From Pyxidicoccus fallax (GTDB lineage Bacteria > Myxococcota > Myxococcia > Myxococcales > Myxococcaceae): DNA of 47,403 nucleotides. The stretch's first letter is position 1. Every line of letters starts with the position of its first letter. Below are positions 39,451 through 47,403 of the stretch, piece after piece. The notes under the pieces were generated by a model. That model did no database searches. It had not been told where the DNA came from and worked only from the letters and a program-made list of their open reading frames with translations. The stretch spans positions 1 through 47,403 of the forward strand of contig NZ_JABBJJ010000055.1 in assembly GCF_012933655.1 (NCBI RefSeq), read 5' to 3'. A program made the translations under genes and the position numbers.

Positions 39451-41486
39451 CAGTCAATCCTCCGGTAGGCGTCGGTCATCACCACCCGCTCGATGAGCGC
39501 CTTGAGGCGGTGGCCGCTCTTCGCGAACTCCTGCGACAGCGGCGTCAGGTACATGCGCTGCTCCTCCGCCGACATCGGCCGGCCGAGGAACTCGTTCCAG
39601 ATGCGCTTGACGGTGCAGCGCTCCAGGTCACCCGACTGCATCATGCGCTGGACGAGCAGCTGCGGACCGGCCTCGATGTTCTGCTCCTCCTCCGGCGTGC
39701 GGTAGAGGTACGTCTTGAGCATGCCCAGGCTGCTGGCGCCGTCGCCGTCGTACGCCTGCATGATGTACTGGCTGCACTCGCCGCCGCAGCTGGTGTCGCC
39801 GTTGAGGGCGCAGTCGCGGCACTTGGGGTCGAAGCGGGGGAACTGGTCCGGCGACAGGAACTGGGCGGTGCGCTCGGCGTAGCGGCCCCAGTGCGCGCCG
39901 GTGGGCTCAATCGTCGCGTGGCAGTAGTTGCAGCCGCAGCGCACCGCGAGGTTGTTCTCCCGGTTGCAGGAGTCCTCGGGCGGGGGCAGCGAGGCGTCTG
40001 CGGGCGGGGCGAACGTCTTGCAGAGGAAGGCCTCGTAGAAGTGGTTCACCCGCGCGCGGTGCGTGGGGAAGCGGAAGAGGAACGAGGGCGTGGTGAGCAC
40101 GCCGGCGTGCTGCGCGTCGCGCGTGTACTCCACCCAGGCGCCGTCCTCCTCGTAGGGGACGACGGGCACGGCCTCCATGGCGGTGGGCGCGGTGACGTTG
40201 AAGACGCCCACGCCCTGCTTGTTCCGGAAGAGCTCGGACAGGGTGCCATTCACGTAGGAGCGGCGCGTGGTGAGGATGTTGAAGTACGGCTCGTCGCGCC
40301 GCACCACGGACTCGGCGATGCGCAGCGGCTCCTCGTTGAAGGCGTTCACGCGCATGGTGTGCACGCTGCGCACGTTCTGGGCGGTGATGTTGTTGCTCTC
40401 GCAGCGGTTGAAGCGGTCGCCGCAGCCGCACGTCCGGTCGCCGGTGAAGCGGGCCGTCTCGCAGGACGCCCGGGTCCAGGGATTCTCAACGCGGTTCTGC
40501 GCTTCAATCGCGCACACCCGGACGGGGTTGGGCATGGTGGTGACGGCGGTGGCCCAGTAGGGCTGCGTCTTCGCCACCACATAGCCCTCGCGCTGGATGC
40601 AGCCGCGCGTGGGCATGTAGTTGCCCTTGATGCCGTCGCGCCAGTCCAGGTCCAGCGTGCAGCGCTTCAGCTCGGTGAGGGACGGCCGGGAGGCGGGGTT
40701 GGGGTGCTTGAAGACGACGATGCGGCCGTTGGCGTCCACTTCCTGCACCGTCAGCGCGGCGGTGGCCGCCCGGTCCGGAGACGGGATGCAGATTTCATGG
40801 ACCTTGTCCGCGCCGCGCACGTCGCAGAAGAAGAGGTACTTGCCCCAGGCGGTGCTCGTCTTGAGCGCCTCGCACGTGGTGACGGCGTTGGTGCCCGCGG
40901 TGAACTCGGCCACCGGCGTGCACTTGTGGAGGTTCTCGTCGTAGTCGAAGGTGACGGGCATGGGGACGCCATGGTCGTCCCGGCACTTCGTCACGCGCGT
41001 GCGCAGGGGCTCCGCATGCTTGTCCGGCTGGTCGAACGTGAGGCAGGAGTCCTGCTCCACGGCGGCCTCGCAGCCGATGTTGTTGATGCCGCGCAGCGAG
41101 GCGGCCGTGTTGTTGCTCAGCACCAGCGGGCTGGTGTCCGTGCCCAGGCCGCTCATGCGCGAGTTGCCGTTGTCGAAGACGCTGGCGGAGATGTTCGAGC
41201 GCAGCAGGGCCCGGTGGTACGAGCGGATGCGGGCGTAGAACTCTTCCTTATTCATCAGCGCGCGGATGTCCTCCGCGGTGATGGAGCCCTTGGCCTGGAT
41301 GGCCTTGTACTCCTCGTAGGTGGGAGGGCGCCCGAGCAGATCCAGCGACAGCTGACGGAGGTGCCGCTCCAGGGGCACCTTCTCCACGGGCGCACAGACG
41401 GCCGCATCGTCCTGAGCGGCGGCCGGTCCGGCCAGCAGGAAGGCGGCGCCGGCCAGGGCGGCAAGGCAACGCACACGGTCCAACAA
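39450..41486 (-). CDS. Cysteine-rich exported protein with DUF1549-like N-terminus and CxxCH (DUF1588-like) C-terminus
   Basis: 678 aa from TTG 41486, chosen because GGAGGTCC lies just upstream and a signal peptide follows at once (LAALAGAAFLLAGPAAAQ); TTG 41483 and GTG 41474 are alternatives, and the frame itself is open to 41627. LERHLRQLSLDLLGRPPTYEEY resembles the DUF1549 start (RxLxLDLxGxPPT). Near the end, RCGCNYCHATIEPTGAHWG (heme motif C519-C522-H523) resembles the DUF1588 CxxCH...(D/E)PxG pattern. About 25 cysteines, including CRDC and CGGEC, suggest many disulfides or extra metal sites. It is the first gene of a five-gene operon and the likely partner of the DUF1501 protein. Confidence 0.8.
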   Translation of the reverse strand: MLDRVRCLAALAGAAFLLAGPAAAQDDAAVCAPVEKVPLERHLRQLSLDLLGRPPTYEEYKAIQAKGSITAEDIRALMNKEEFYARIRSYHRALLRSNISASVFDNGNSRMSGLGTDTSPLVLSNNTAASLRGINNIGCEAAVEQDSCLTFDQPDKHAEPLRTRVTKCRDDHGVPMPVTFDYDENLHKCTPVAEFTAGTNAVTTCEALKTSTAWGKYLFFCDVRGADKVHEICIPSPDRAATAALTVQEVDANGRIVVFKHPNPASRPSLTELKRCTLDLDWRDGIKGNYMPTRGCIQREGYVVAKTQPYWATAVTTMPNPVRVCAIEAQNRVENPWTRASCETARFTGDRTCGCGDRFNRCESNNITAQNVRSVHTMRVNAFNEEPLRIAESVVRRDEPYFNILTTRRSYVNGTLSELFRNKQGVGVFNVTAPTAMEAVPVVPYEEDGAWVEYTRDAQHAGVLTTPSFLFRFPTHRARVNHFYEAFLCKTFAPPADASLPPPEDSCNRENNLAVRCGCNYCHATIEPTGAHWGRYAERTAQFLSPDQFPRFDPKCRDCALNGDTSCGGECSQYIMQAYDGDGASSLGMLKTYLYRTPEEEQNIEAGPQLLVQRMMQSGDLERCTVKRIWNEFLGRPMSAEEQRMYLTPLSQEFAKSGHRLKALIERVVMTDAYRRID

Positions 41487-41527
41487 AGGGGACCTCCGAG
41501 AGGGGGGGTCGGGGGTGACCAACTCCG

Positions 41528-41557
41528 AGTATGCTGGAATTTCAGATTGAAGATCAA
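41528..41557 (-). promoter_or_regulatory. Sigma70-like promoter of the five-gene operon
   Basis: On the reverse strand TTGATC (41557-41552), 18 bp, CATACT (41533-41528), in an AT-rich stretch. It would start transcription near 41521, about 35 nt before TTG 41486. Match is four of six at each hexamer. Confidence 0.4.
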
Positions 41558-41577
41558 ACGACTGGTCAACATTTGCT

Positions 41578-41599
41578 ACTCCGACATGTATGACGGAGT
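41578..41599. promoter_or_regulatory. 22-bp near-perfect palindrome between divergent genes
   Basis: Outer arms ACTCCG (41578-41583) and CGGAGT (41594-41599) with inner CAT/ATG pairs; only one mismatched pair in ten, plus two central bases. It sits about 20 bp upstream of the reverse-strand -35 hexamer and 58 bp before the DUF420 gene start, a typical place for a dimeric regulator. Confidence 0.5.
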
Positions 41600-41656
41600 C
41601 GTTCCTGCAAGGGCGTGGCGGTTGCAACGGGAGACGGGCCGCGAGAGATAGAGCGC

Positions 41657-42220
41657 ATGTCGAACGCCGCTCCCGCCCCGCTGCCGGCCCGGGTGAATGA
41701 CCGGGCCTTCTACGTGTTCACCGCCGTGGTCTCCGTGGCCGCGCTGTCGCTGCTGGCGTGGCTGCTGCTCATCCGGCGTGGCGGAGCGGATGCGGGGGTG
41801 GATCTGCGCTTCCTGCCGGCGGTGAACGCGGGGCTGAACGCGACGGCGGCGACGATGCTCATCGCGGGGTGGGTGGCGGTGAAGCGCGGGGCGCGGCGGG
41901 CGCACCAGTACCTGATGGTGGGGGCCTTCGCGGCGTCGGCGCTGTTCCTGGTGTGCTACCTGGCCTACCACTACGTGCACGGGGACACGCGCTACGTGGG
42001 CGACTGGCGCGGGCTGTACCTGAGCATCCTGGCCAGCCACGTGCTCCTGTCCATGTCGGTGGTGCCGCTGGCGCTGGTGGCCTTCTACTTCGCGTGGCGC
42101 AAGGAGTTTACCCGGCACCGCAAGGTGACGCGGTGGCTGGCGCCCATCTGGGTGTACGTGTCGGTGACGGGCGTGGTCATCTTCTTCATGCTGCGCGGCA
42201 GCATGCCGGCGGTGCCGTAG
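41657..42220 (+). CDS. DUF420 membrane protein
   Basis: 187 aa from ATG 41657 with five hydrophobic helices. DUF420 hallmarks are the loop FLPAVNAGLNATAATMLIAGWVAVKRG with Asn-rich start, RRAHQYLMVGAFAASALFLVCYLAYHYVHG with several His, and SHVLLSMSVVPLALVAFYFAW. DUF420 proteins (for example CtaM/YozB) occur with cytochrome oxidase assembly. No oxidase gene is near, but the divergent operon encodes predicted heme proteins, so shared control is possible. Its stop directly abuts the stop of the convergent kinase gene, with no gap. Confidence 0.85.
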   Translation: MSNAAPAPLPARVNDRAFYVFTAVVSVAALSLLAWLLLIRRGGADAGVDLRFLPAVNAGLNATAATMLIAGWVAVKRGARRAHQYLMVGAFAASALFLVCYLAYHYVHGDTRYVGDWRGLYLSILASHVLLSMSVVPLALVAFYFAWRKEFTRHRKVTRWLAPIWVYVSVTGVVIFFMLRGSMPAVP

Positions 42221-43417
42221 TCACTGCGGGGACGTGGCGGGGTTGGCGCCGGACGCGTCCGGCACGGAGGTGGTGGGCGGCAGGCCGCGCGGCAGGCTCA
42301 CGGTGAAGGTGGTGCCGCGGCCCAGCTGACTCTCCACGTGGATGGTGCCGCCGTGCAGTTCCACCAGGCGGCGCGCGCTGGCCAGGCCCACGCCGCTGCC
42401 GGAGATGTCCGGGGCCACGTTGCGCCCGCGGTGGAAGCGCTCGAAGACGAGGGGCAGGTCCTCGGCGGGGATGCCCACGCCCTCGTCGGACACCTCCAGC
42501 CGGATGCGGTCCACCGGGGCGCCGGGCTCCACGGCGAGCAGCACCGTGACGGTGGTGCCCGGGGCGCTGTACTTCACGGCGTTGCCCAGGAGGTTCTCCA
42601 GCACGCGCTCCAGCGCCCGGGCGTCCCAGTCACCGGTGAAGTCGCCGTCCTCCTCGCGCAAGACGAAGCGGTGCCGGGCGGAGGCCTCCATGGCGTGCAC
42701 CTTGGAACCCACCAGGGCGCGCAGGTCCAGGTGCTCGCGGCGCAGGGGCTGCACCTCGCCGCGCGTCACCTCCAGGAAGTGGTCGATGAGCTCGCCCATG
42801 CGGTGCGCGGCGCGGACGATGTGCTCCAGGCGCGACTCCTGGGAGGTGTTGAGGGTGCCCTGGGGGAGCTGACGGCGCAGCAACTGGGCGTTGAAGGCCA
42901 TGATTTGCAGCGGCCCCTTCAGGTCGTGCGTGGCCATGGCGAACAGCTCGTCGCGCACGGCCAGCGCCTCGCGGGCGGCGCGCTCGGCGTGCTCGGCGCG
43001 CTCCCGGCGCTCCTCCAGCTCGCGCGTCATGCGCACCGTGTCCACGGCGGCCTTGAGGCTGCGGCGCAGCCGGTCCGCGCTGTAGGTCTCCTTGACGAGG
43101 TAGTCCTGGGCGCCGGCCTTCATCGCGTCCACCGCCACGCGCTCGTTGCCGCTGCCGGTGAGCATCACCACCGCGGGGACGGCACCGGGCAGGCGCGCCT
43201 GCAGCTCGCGCAGCAGCCCGATGCCCGTCATCCCGGGCAGGTGGTAGTCCACGAGGACGACGTCGAGCGGCGCGGCGACGATGCGCGACAGGCCCTCCTC
43301 CGCCGACGTGACGGACTCCAGCTCCCAGCGCCGCTCCTCGTCGCGCTCCAGGGCGCGGCGCACGGCGAGCCGGTCCGCCGGGCTGTCGTCGATCATCAGC
43401 ACCCGCAGGGCCCTCAT
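42221..43417 (-). CDS. Hybrid receiver-histidine kinase of the bacteriophytochrome operon
   Basis: 398 aa and cytoplasmic. An N-terminal receiver domain (VLMIDDSPADRL, phosphoacceptor D57 in VLVDYHLPGMTG, K109 in YLVKE) is joined by a coiled coil (TRELEERRERAEHAERAAREAL) to a histidine kinase. That kinase has H164 in ELFAMATHDLKGPLQIMAFN and an ATPase domain with VLENLLGNAVKYS, SDEGVGIP and GSGVGLASARRLVELHGG. Such REC-HK proteins pass on a phosphate received from an upstream sensor. The ATG overlaps the stop of the single-receiver gene (ATGA), so it is the fourth gene of the bph operon. Confidence 0.9.
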   Translation of the reverse strand: MRALRVLMIDDSPADRLAVRRALERDEERRWELESVTSAEEGLSRIVAAPLDVVLVDYHLPGMTGIGLLRELQARLPGAVPAVVMLTGSGNERVAVDAMKAGAQDYLVKETYSADRLRRSLKAAVDTVRMTRELEERRERAEHAERAAREALAVRDELFAMATHDLKGPLQIMAFNAQLLRRQLPQGTLNTSQESRLEHIVRAAHRMGELIDHFLEVTRGEVQPLRREHLDLRALVGSKVHAMEASARHRFVLREEDGDFTGDWDARALERVLENLLGNAVKYSAPGTTVTVLLAVEPGAPVDRIRLEVSDEGVGIPAEDLPLVFERFHRGRNVAPDISGSGVGLASARRLVELHGGTIHVESQLGRGTTFTVSLPRGLPPTTSVPDASGANPATSPQ

Positions 43418-43857
43418 GAGGATTCCCCTACGTCGGGCAGCCGGGCCGCGCTGAGCCAGAAGGCCTGGAGCGCGCGGGCGGTGGCCTCGAGCTGCTCACC
43501 GGGCTCCGGCTTGAAGAGGTAGCTGTTGGCCCCGTCCGAGTAGGCGCCCTCCACGTCCAGCTGGTCCTGCGAGCTGGAGAAGATGATGACGGGGATGCAG
43601 CGCAGCCCCGGGTCCGCCTTGAGACGGGCGAGCACCTCGCGGCCCCCCATGCCCGGCATGTGCAAGTCGAGCAGCACCAGCGCCGGCCTCACGGCGTCCG
43701 TATAGCCGCCGCGCTGGTAGAGGTAGTCCAGCGCGCTCTCGCCATCCCGCACGCGCACCAGCGGCAGCGGCGTGGGCAGCCGGCGGGCGATGCGCGCCAT
43801 GGCGACCGCGTCCGCGTCGCTGTCCTCCACCAGCAGCAGGGGGCGCGGCGCGCTCAT
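43414..43857 (-). CDS. Single-domain response regulator (phytochrome partner, Rcp1-like)
   Basis: 147 aa, only a receiver domain: LLLVEDSDADAVAMARI, phosphoacceptor D64 in LVLLDLHMPGMGG, and PVIIFSSSQDQLDVEGAYSDGANSYLFKPE with the conserved Lys. The insertion-rich form with SSSQ and SDGANSYLFKP is typical of phytochrome-associated Rcp1-type receivers. It overlaps the phytochrome gene by 4 bp (ATGA) and the next kinase gene by 4 bp, so it is likely the first phosphate acceptor in the light pathway. Confidence 0.9.
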   Translation of the reverse strand: MSAPRPLLLVEDSDADAVAMARIARRLPTPLPLVRVRDGESALDYLYQRGGYTDAVRPALVLLDLHMPGMGGREVLARLKADPGLRCIPVIIFSSSQDQLDVEGAYSDGANSYLFKPEPGEQLEATARALQAFWLSAARLPDVGESS

Positions 43858-46127
43858 CGCGGCCCCCGGCCCAGCGTGAAGTAGAAGGTGGCGCCCTGCC
43901 CTGGCGCCGAGTCCACCCACAGCTCCCCGCCGTGCAGCCGCACCAGGTGGCGGGCAATCGCGAGCCCCGCGCCGGAGCCCCCGCCATACGCGTGCGCGGG
44001 GTGCAGCCGCCGAAACATCTCGAAGATGGTCTCGTGGAACGACTCTGGAATGCCGATGCCCGGGTCTCTCACGAAGAAAACGTAGGGCGCGCCGACACGG
44101 TCCGCCGCCCCCGGACGCGCCTCGCCCGGTCCGAACCAGCCGAGCTCCACCCAGTGAGGCTCGGCCGCCTGGTACTTGGCCGCGTTGGAGAGGAGGTTCA
44201 GCCAGACCTGCCGGACGCGCACTGCGTCGCACGCCACGCGGGGCAGGCGGCGGGACAGGCGCACCTCGACGCGTCCCTCCTCCAGGCGCGTGGAGAGGGT
44301 GGCGAGCACCTCCTCCACCACCTCGTGCATGTCCACCTCGCCCCAGGCCAGCTCCAAGCGGCCCAGGCGGCTGAACTCGAAGAGGTCGTCCAGCATCTTC
44401 TGGGCGCGCCTGGCGAGCCACAGCACCGACTGGAGGTGCTCGCGGCCCTCGGAGTCGAGCGCGTCGCCGTGGTCCTCCAGGAAGAAGGAGGTGTACTGCT
44501 GGATGCCGCGCAGCGGCTCCTTGAGGTCGTGTCCCACGGTGCCGCTGAAGGACTCCAGCTCCGCGTTGGAGCGGACCAGGGCGCGCGACAGGCGGGACAG
44601 CTCCGCGGCGTGGCGCAGCACCACGCCCACCAGCGCGCCTCGGAAGGACTCCGCCGCCTCCACGTCCGCGGGCGTCCAGGGCGCGCTCGCGCCGCGCACC
44701 TCCTCGCGCCAGGCATCGAAGGAGCCGCGAGGATGCAGCCGCGCGTGGCCGGGCTCCGGCTCCGCCGGCTTGCGCGGGTTGCCCGCCCACGTCACGGTGC
44801 GCGCCACCTCCGGGCGGAACCAGAGGACGAAGCGCGAGGCTTCCGGGTCCAGCCGCACGGCCAGCAGGCCCGCGGCCACGTCCGCGCGCGCGGCCAGCGG
44901 CGGGAAGCGCGCGCCCAGGCGCTCCGTGTGGAAGGCGGCGCCAGCGCCCGCTTCCGTGGCGAGCCACGCGCCCAGCGCCCGCACCTCGTCCCCGGAGGGC
45001 GTCTTCCCGAAGAGGAGGGGCGCCTCGCCGGCCTCGGCGTCGAGCACGTCGCCGAGCAGCAGCGCCACGCCGGTAGCGCCGGTGAGTTCCAGCAGGAGGT
45101 CGCGGTGCGACTCCAGCGCCGTCGCGAGCGCGGGGCCCTCCCCCAGCCGGGTGACGAGCTGGCCCTGGAGGTCGGCGCGGCGGGCCCGCGCGGCCTCCCT
45201 GGCGCCGCGCTCCTCCGCGGTGAGCTGGAGGGACAACAGCCGCGCGAGCACCTCGCAGGCCTGGCGCCGCGCGGCGGACACGTGGCGTGGCGCCAGGTGG
45301 TGGCAGGCGATGAGGCCCCACAGCGTGCCGTCCTTCAGGAGCGACACGGAGAAGGAGGCACCCACGCCCATGTTGCGCAGGTATTCGATGTGCACCTCGG
45401 ACACGCTGCGCAGGGCGGCGCCGGACAAATCCAGCGGGCGGCCCGAGCCCGGCGCCACGGGAGGCACCAGCGCCACGGGCCGGGCCCCCACGTCCGCGAT
45501 GAGGCGCAGCGGGTTGAGCGTGTAGAGGGCCCGGGCCTGGACGGGGATGTCGCTCGCCGGGAAGTGCATGCCCATGAAGCTGTCCACGCCCTCGGCGCGG
45601 CTCTCGGCCACCACCTCGCCGTGCCAGTCCGCGTGGAAGCGGTACACCATGACACGGTCGAAGCCGGTGAGCGCGCGCACCGCGTCCGCGGTGGACTGGA
45701 GGAGCGACGACGTCCCCCGGCCCGCGGACAGGGGCGACACGAGCTGGTGCACGGCGGCGAGCGCGTCCTCGTCGGCCCTGGCGTCCTCGCCGGTGAGGGG
45801 CTCCAGCTCCAGCACCGTGAGCCCATCACTGTCGTGCAGCAGCGCGGAGCAGGGGCGGCCGGACACGGAGACTCGCACGGGGCCGGCGGCGGTGCCGACG
45901 CGCACGCGGCCGAGGTTGGGCGTGTCGAGCACGCGGGTGATGGACTGGCCCAGCAGCGCCTGGGGGGACCGGCCGAGCAGCGGCTCCGTGTTCGCGCTCA
46001 CCACGGCGATGGTGAGGTCCGGCGGCCGGAAGGCCAGCAGCACGCCGTGCGGCTGGACGCCGCCGAGCAGGTGGATGGGCTCGCGGTCGCACTGCGAGAG
46101 GTCGAGCTCAGGCGTGGGGGGAAGCAT
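43854..46127 (-). CDS. bphP: Bacteriophytochrome sensor histidine kinase
   Basis: 757 aa. The N-terminal PAS domain carries the biliverdin-binding Cys13 (LSQCDREPIHLLGGVQPHG). The GAF domain has Y162 in VYRFHADWHGEVV, D193-I194-P195 in FPASDIPVQAR, H246 in VHIEYLRNMGVGASFSVSL, and H276/H277 in LIACHH. The PHY domain shows VTWAGNP and the tongue motif PRGSF (466-470). The kinase has H533 in TVGHDLKEPLRGIQQY, WLNLLSNAAKYQ and GGGSGAGLAIARHLV. All chromophore-contact motifs of a red/far-red photoreceptor are intact. It overlaps the heme oxygenase gene by 20 bp and the receiver gene by 4 bp. Confidence 0.96.
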   Translation of the reverse strand: MLPPTPELDLSQCDREPIHLLGGVQPHGVLLAFRPPDLTIAVVSANTEPLLGRSPQALLGQSITRVLDTPNLGRVRVGTAAGPVRVSVSGRPCSALLHDSDGLTVLELEPLTGEDARADEDALAAVHQLVSPLSAGRGTSSLLQSTADAVRALTGFDRVMVYRFHADWHGEVVAESRAEGVDSFMGMHFPASDIPVQARALYTLNPLRLIADVGARPVALVPPVAPGSGRPLDLSGAALRSVSEVHIEYLRNMGVGASFSVSLLKDGTLWGLIACHHLAPRHVSAARRQACEVLARLLSLQLTAEERGAREAARARRADLQGQLVTRLGEGPALATALESHRDLLLELTGATGVALLLGDVLDAEAGEAPLLFGKTPSGDEVRALGAWLATEAGAGAAFHTERLGARFPPLAARADVAAGLLAVRLDPEASRFVLWFRPEVARTVTWAGNPRKPAEPEPGHARLHPRGSFDAWREEVRGASAPWTPADVEAAESFRGALVGVVLRHAAELSRLSRALVRSNAELESFSGTVGHDLKEPLRGIQQYTSFFLEDHGDALDSEGREHLQSVLWLARRAQKMLDDLFEFSRLGRLELAWGEVDMHEVVEEVLATLSTRLEEGRVEVRLSRRLPRVACDAVRVRQVWLNLLSNAAKYQAAEPHWVELGWFGPGEARPGAADRVGAPYVFFVRDPGIGIPESFHETIFEMFRRLHPAHAYGGGSGAGLAIARHLVRLHGGELWVDSAPGQGATFYFTLGRGPR

Positions 46128-46716
46128 TCGCCGTCTCCCGCGCCAGCCAGGCGCCGAATGCCTCGAAGGTGTCCTGCGCGCCCTTCACCACGCGCGCGTC
46201 GAAGTCGCTGGAGGAGGCCTCGGCCGCGGCCTGGGTGAGGGCCTGGCCGAAGGCGCGCCACATGGGGCCCACTTCCTCTCCATAGGCACTGAAGAAGGCG
46301 AACGGGCCCACGGGCACGTCCGCGAAGCGGCGCCGCAGGTGGCGGAGGATGAGCTGACCTCCGAGGGTGGAGCCCTCCAGCACGTAGAAGCACCCCAGTG
46401 CCTCGGGCAGGCCGGGCAGCTGCGGCAGCTGTTGGCAGCGGGGCAGCCGCGCGAGCGAGGCCGTGTCATGGCCGAGCGCCCGCAGGTCCTCCTCCAAGAG
46501 CGGCACCTTCCAGCGCTCGTGCGCGCGCAGGGCGGGCACGGCTCCCTCCAGCCAGGCGGACAGCTCCGCCTCCAGCGGGACATAGAAGCCGTGAAGTGCC
46601 TCGAGGTGGCGTCGGTAGCCGCCGGGCGTCAGGTCTGGCTCCATCAGGCGGACCGCGGCCTCGGTGCGCTCGTGGTGGGGACGCGTCTCCGTCTTCAGTC
46701 GCTGCAACAGTGACAA
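46108..46716 (-). CDS. bphO: Biliverdin-producing heme oxygenase
   Basis: 202 aa from TTG 46716 (MSLLQRLKTETRPHHERTE...). Upstream of this TTG no clear ribosome site is seen, but no better start lies nearby. The proximal heme His is His14 or His15 in TRPHHERTEAAV. LGCFYVLEGSTLGGQLILRHL is the distal-helix region with the flexible GSTLGG, and FFSAYGEEVGPMWRAF follows. BphO cleaves heme to biliverdin, the chromophore of the phytochrome encoded immediately after it. It is the first gene of a four-gene bph operon. Confidence 0.93.
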   Translation of the reverse strand: MSLLQRLKTETRPHHERTEAAVRLMEPDLTPGGYRRHLEALHGFYVPLEAELSAWLEGAVPALRAHERWKVPLLEEDLRALGHDTASLARLPRCQQLPQLPGLPEALGCFYVLEGSTLGGQLILRHLRRRFADVPVGPFAFFSAYGEEVGPMWRAFGQALTQAAAEASSSDFDARVVKGAQDTFEAFGAWLARETANASPHA

Positions 46717-46898
46717 GGTGGTCGGAAGATGCTCCCAATCTCACAGGGTGGGAACCCGGCATCCTTCGCGAGTGTCCACCTGGCTACCCCCCGCCTGTCC
46801 TGACGGTTCCCCTGTTCACTGGTGGGCGCAGGCGGCTGGGACCGTGGGTTCGAATGAACACGGTCAGGAAACCGGAGCGCCATTCGACTCTCGGGGCC

Positions 46899-47403
46899 AT
46901 GCGAATCCTGACACTCGATACGGTGCCCGCGGGCACGTGGCCCTACCAGTCCGCGGCGCCGCGCGGTGGGGCGGAGGTACGGCACTTCCCACTGCTGCGG
47001 GGCACGGTGGACGTGTTGCCGGAAGGGCTGGATGCCCTGCTGGTAATGTCGGACCTGCAAGGCGTGGCGCCGCACGCGCTGCGTGACGGGGCCGTGGCGC
47101 TGCTGGGCGAGGTGCTGGCCGACACGCTGGCGGAGCTGGGGGAGTACGGCGACTTGCCGCTGCCGGCGAATACCGGCGTGGTGCTCGCGGGAGATTTGTA
47201 CTCGGACGAGACGGCGACGGTGCGTGGGGCGTCGGGGGACGTGCGGGCGGTGTGGAGTGCCTTCGCGACGCACTACCGCTGGGTGGCGGGCGTGGCGGGC
47301 AACCACGACACCTTCGGGAGCGCGCGGGAGCAGCAGCGCTTCCGCCGGCAGCCGGGGGTGTACCTGCTGGATGGAGAGGTGGTGGAGCTGGATGGACTGC
47401 GGG
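46899..47403 (+). CDS. Metallophosphoesterase, N-terminal part (cut by window end)
   Basis: Open frame from ATG 46899 to the right edge, 168 codons visible. Calcineurin-like phosphoesterase motifs appear in order: LLVMSDLQG, VLAGDLYSD (GD-x-x-x-D) and VAGNHD (GNHD), the metal-binding Asp, Asn and His residues of the binuclear site. It begins MRILTLDTVPAGTWPYQSA. The C-terminal part with the remaining His ligands lies outside the window. It is divergent from bphO with 182 bp between starts; that gap holds no strong motif I can name. Substrate unknown. Confidence 0.83.
   Translation, partial: MRILTLDTVPAGTWPYQSAAPRGGAEVRHFPLLRGTVDVLPEGLDALLVMSDLQGVAPHALRDGAVALLGEVLADTLAELGEYGDLPLPANTGVVLAGDLYSDETATVRGASGDVRAVWSAFATHYRWVAGVAGNHDTFGSAREQQRFRRQPGVYLLDGEVVELDGLR

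Noticed and set aside
46717..46898. Inverted repeat TCCTGAC / GTCAGGA between bphO and the phosphoesterase gene
   Set aside because: Arms of 7 bp lie nearly 60 bp apart, which is expected by chance; no nearby promoter pattern supports it.

Overview
This is a very GC-rich, gene-dense window with short intergenic gaps. It carries many lipoproteins, a type IVa pilus minor-pilin cluster with a cytochrome c, phytochrome signalling and a multidomain LigD. These traits point to a predatory gliding delta-proteobacterium of the Myxococcota, most likely Myxococcaceae (Myxococcus, Pyxidicoccus or Corallococcus). That assignment is inference from gene content and composition. I saw no tRNA, rRNA, insertion sequence or CRISPR array.

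Layout. (1) 2-1669: end of a polytopic membrane protein resembling GT-C glycosyltransferases, probably cut at the left edge. (2) 1932-10261: type IVa pilus priming/tip operon pilX-pilY1-pilV-pilW-fimU, with translationally coupled pilY1/pilV/pilW/fimU, then a small periplasmic cytochrome c and a small exported acidic protein. The upstream gap has three inverted repeats and a sigma54-like promoter. (3) 10284-11789: PAS histidine kinase, reverse strand. (4) 12001-15594: mfd. (5) 15664-19004: NAD(P)H:FMN-type reductase, an exported protein with an HDWE motif, and an ArgE-like M20 deacetylase. (6) 19081-25314: three paralogous lipoproteins with a TIKI/ChaN-like domain, interrupted by hutF. (7) 25387-26736: ferritin-like protein, small two-helix membrane protein, SemiSWEET-like protein. 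(8) 27030-29687: ligD (PE-LIG-POL), followed by about 755 bp of tandem ~52-bp repeats, then an EamA permease and a SpoIIAA/STAS-like protein. (9) 41486 down to 32045: a five-gene reverse-strand operon of exported proteins: cysteine-rich CxxCH protein, lipoprotein, Tat-exported DUF1501 protein, lipoprotein with C-terminal CxxCH, and FG-GAP lipoprotein. (10) 41657-42220: DUF420 membrane protein. (11) 46716 down to 42221: bacteriophytochrome operon (heme oxygenase, phytochrome kinase, receiver, receiver-kinase) with every junction overlapping. (12) 46899-47403: start of a metallophosphoesterase.

How the genes work together. The pilus cluster should build the tip and priming complex. Its PilY1 has three separate calcium-loop sequences, and its downstream cytochrome c fits the role known for M. 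xanthus TfcP, a cytochrome c that stimulates calcium binding by PilY1. The bph operon makes its own biliverdin and contains a complete light-input phosphorelay. The five-gene operon looks like a dedicated cell-envelope assembly with two predicted c-heme sites and is the best candidate for an undescribed system. The repeat array after ligD is the most unusual non-coding structure.
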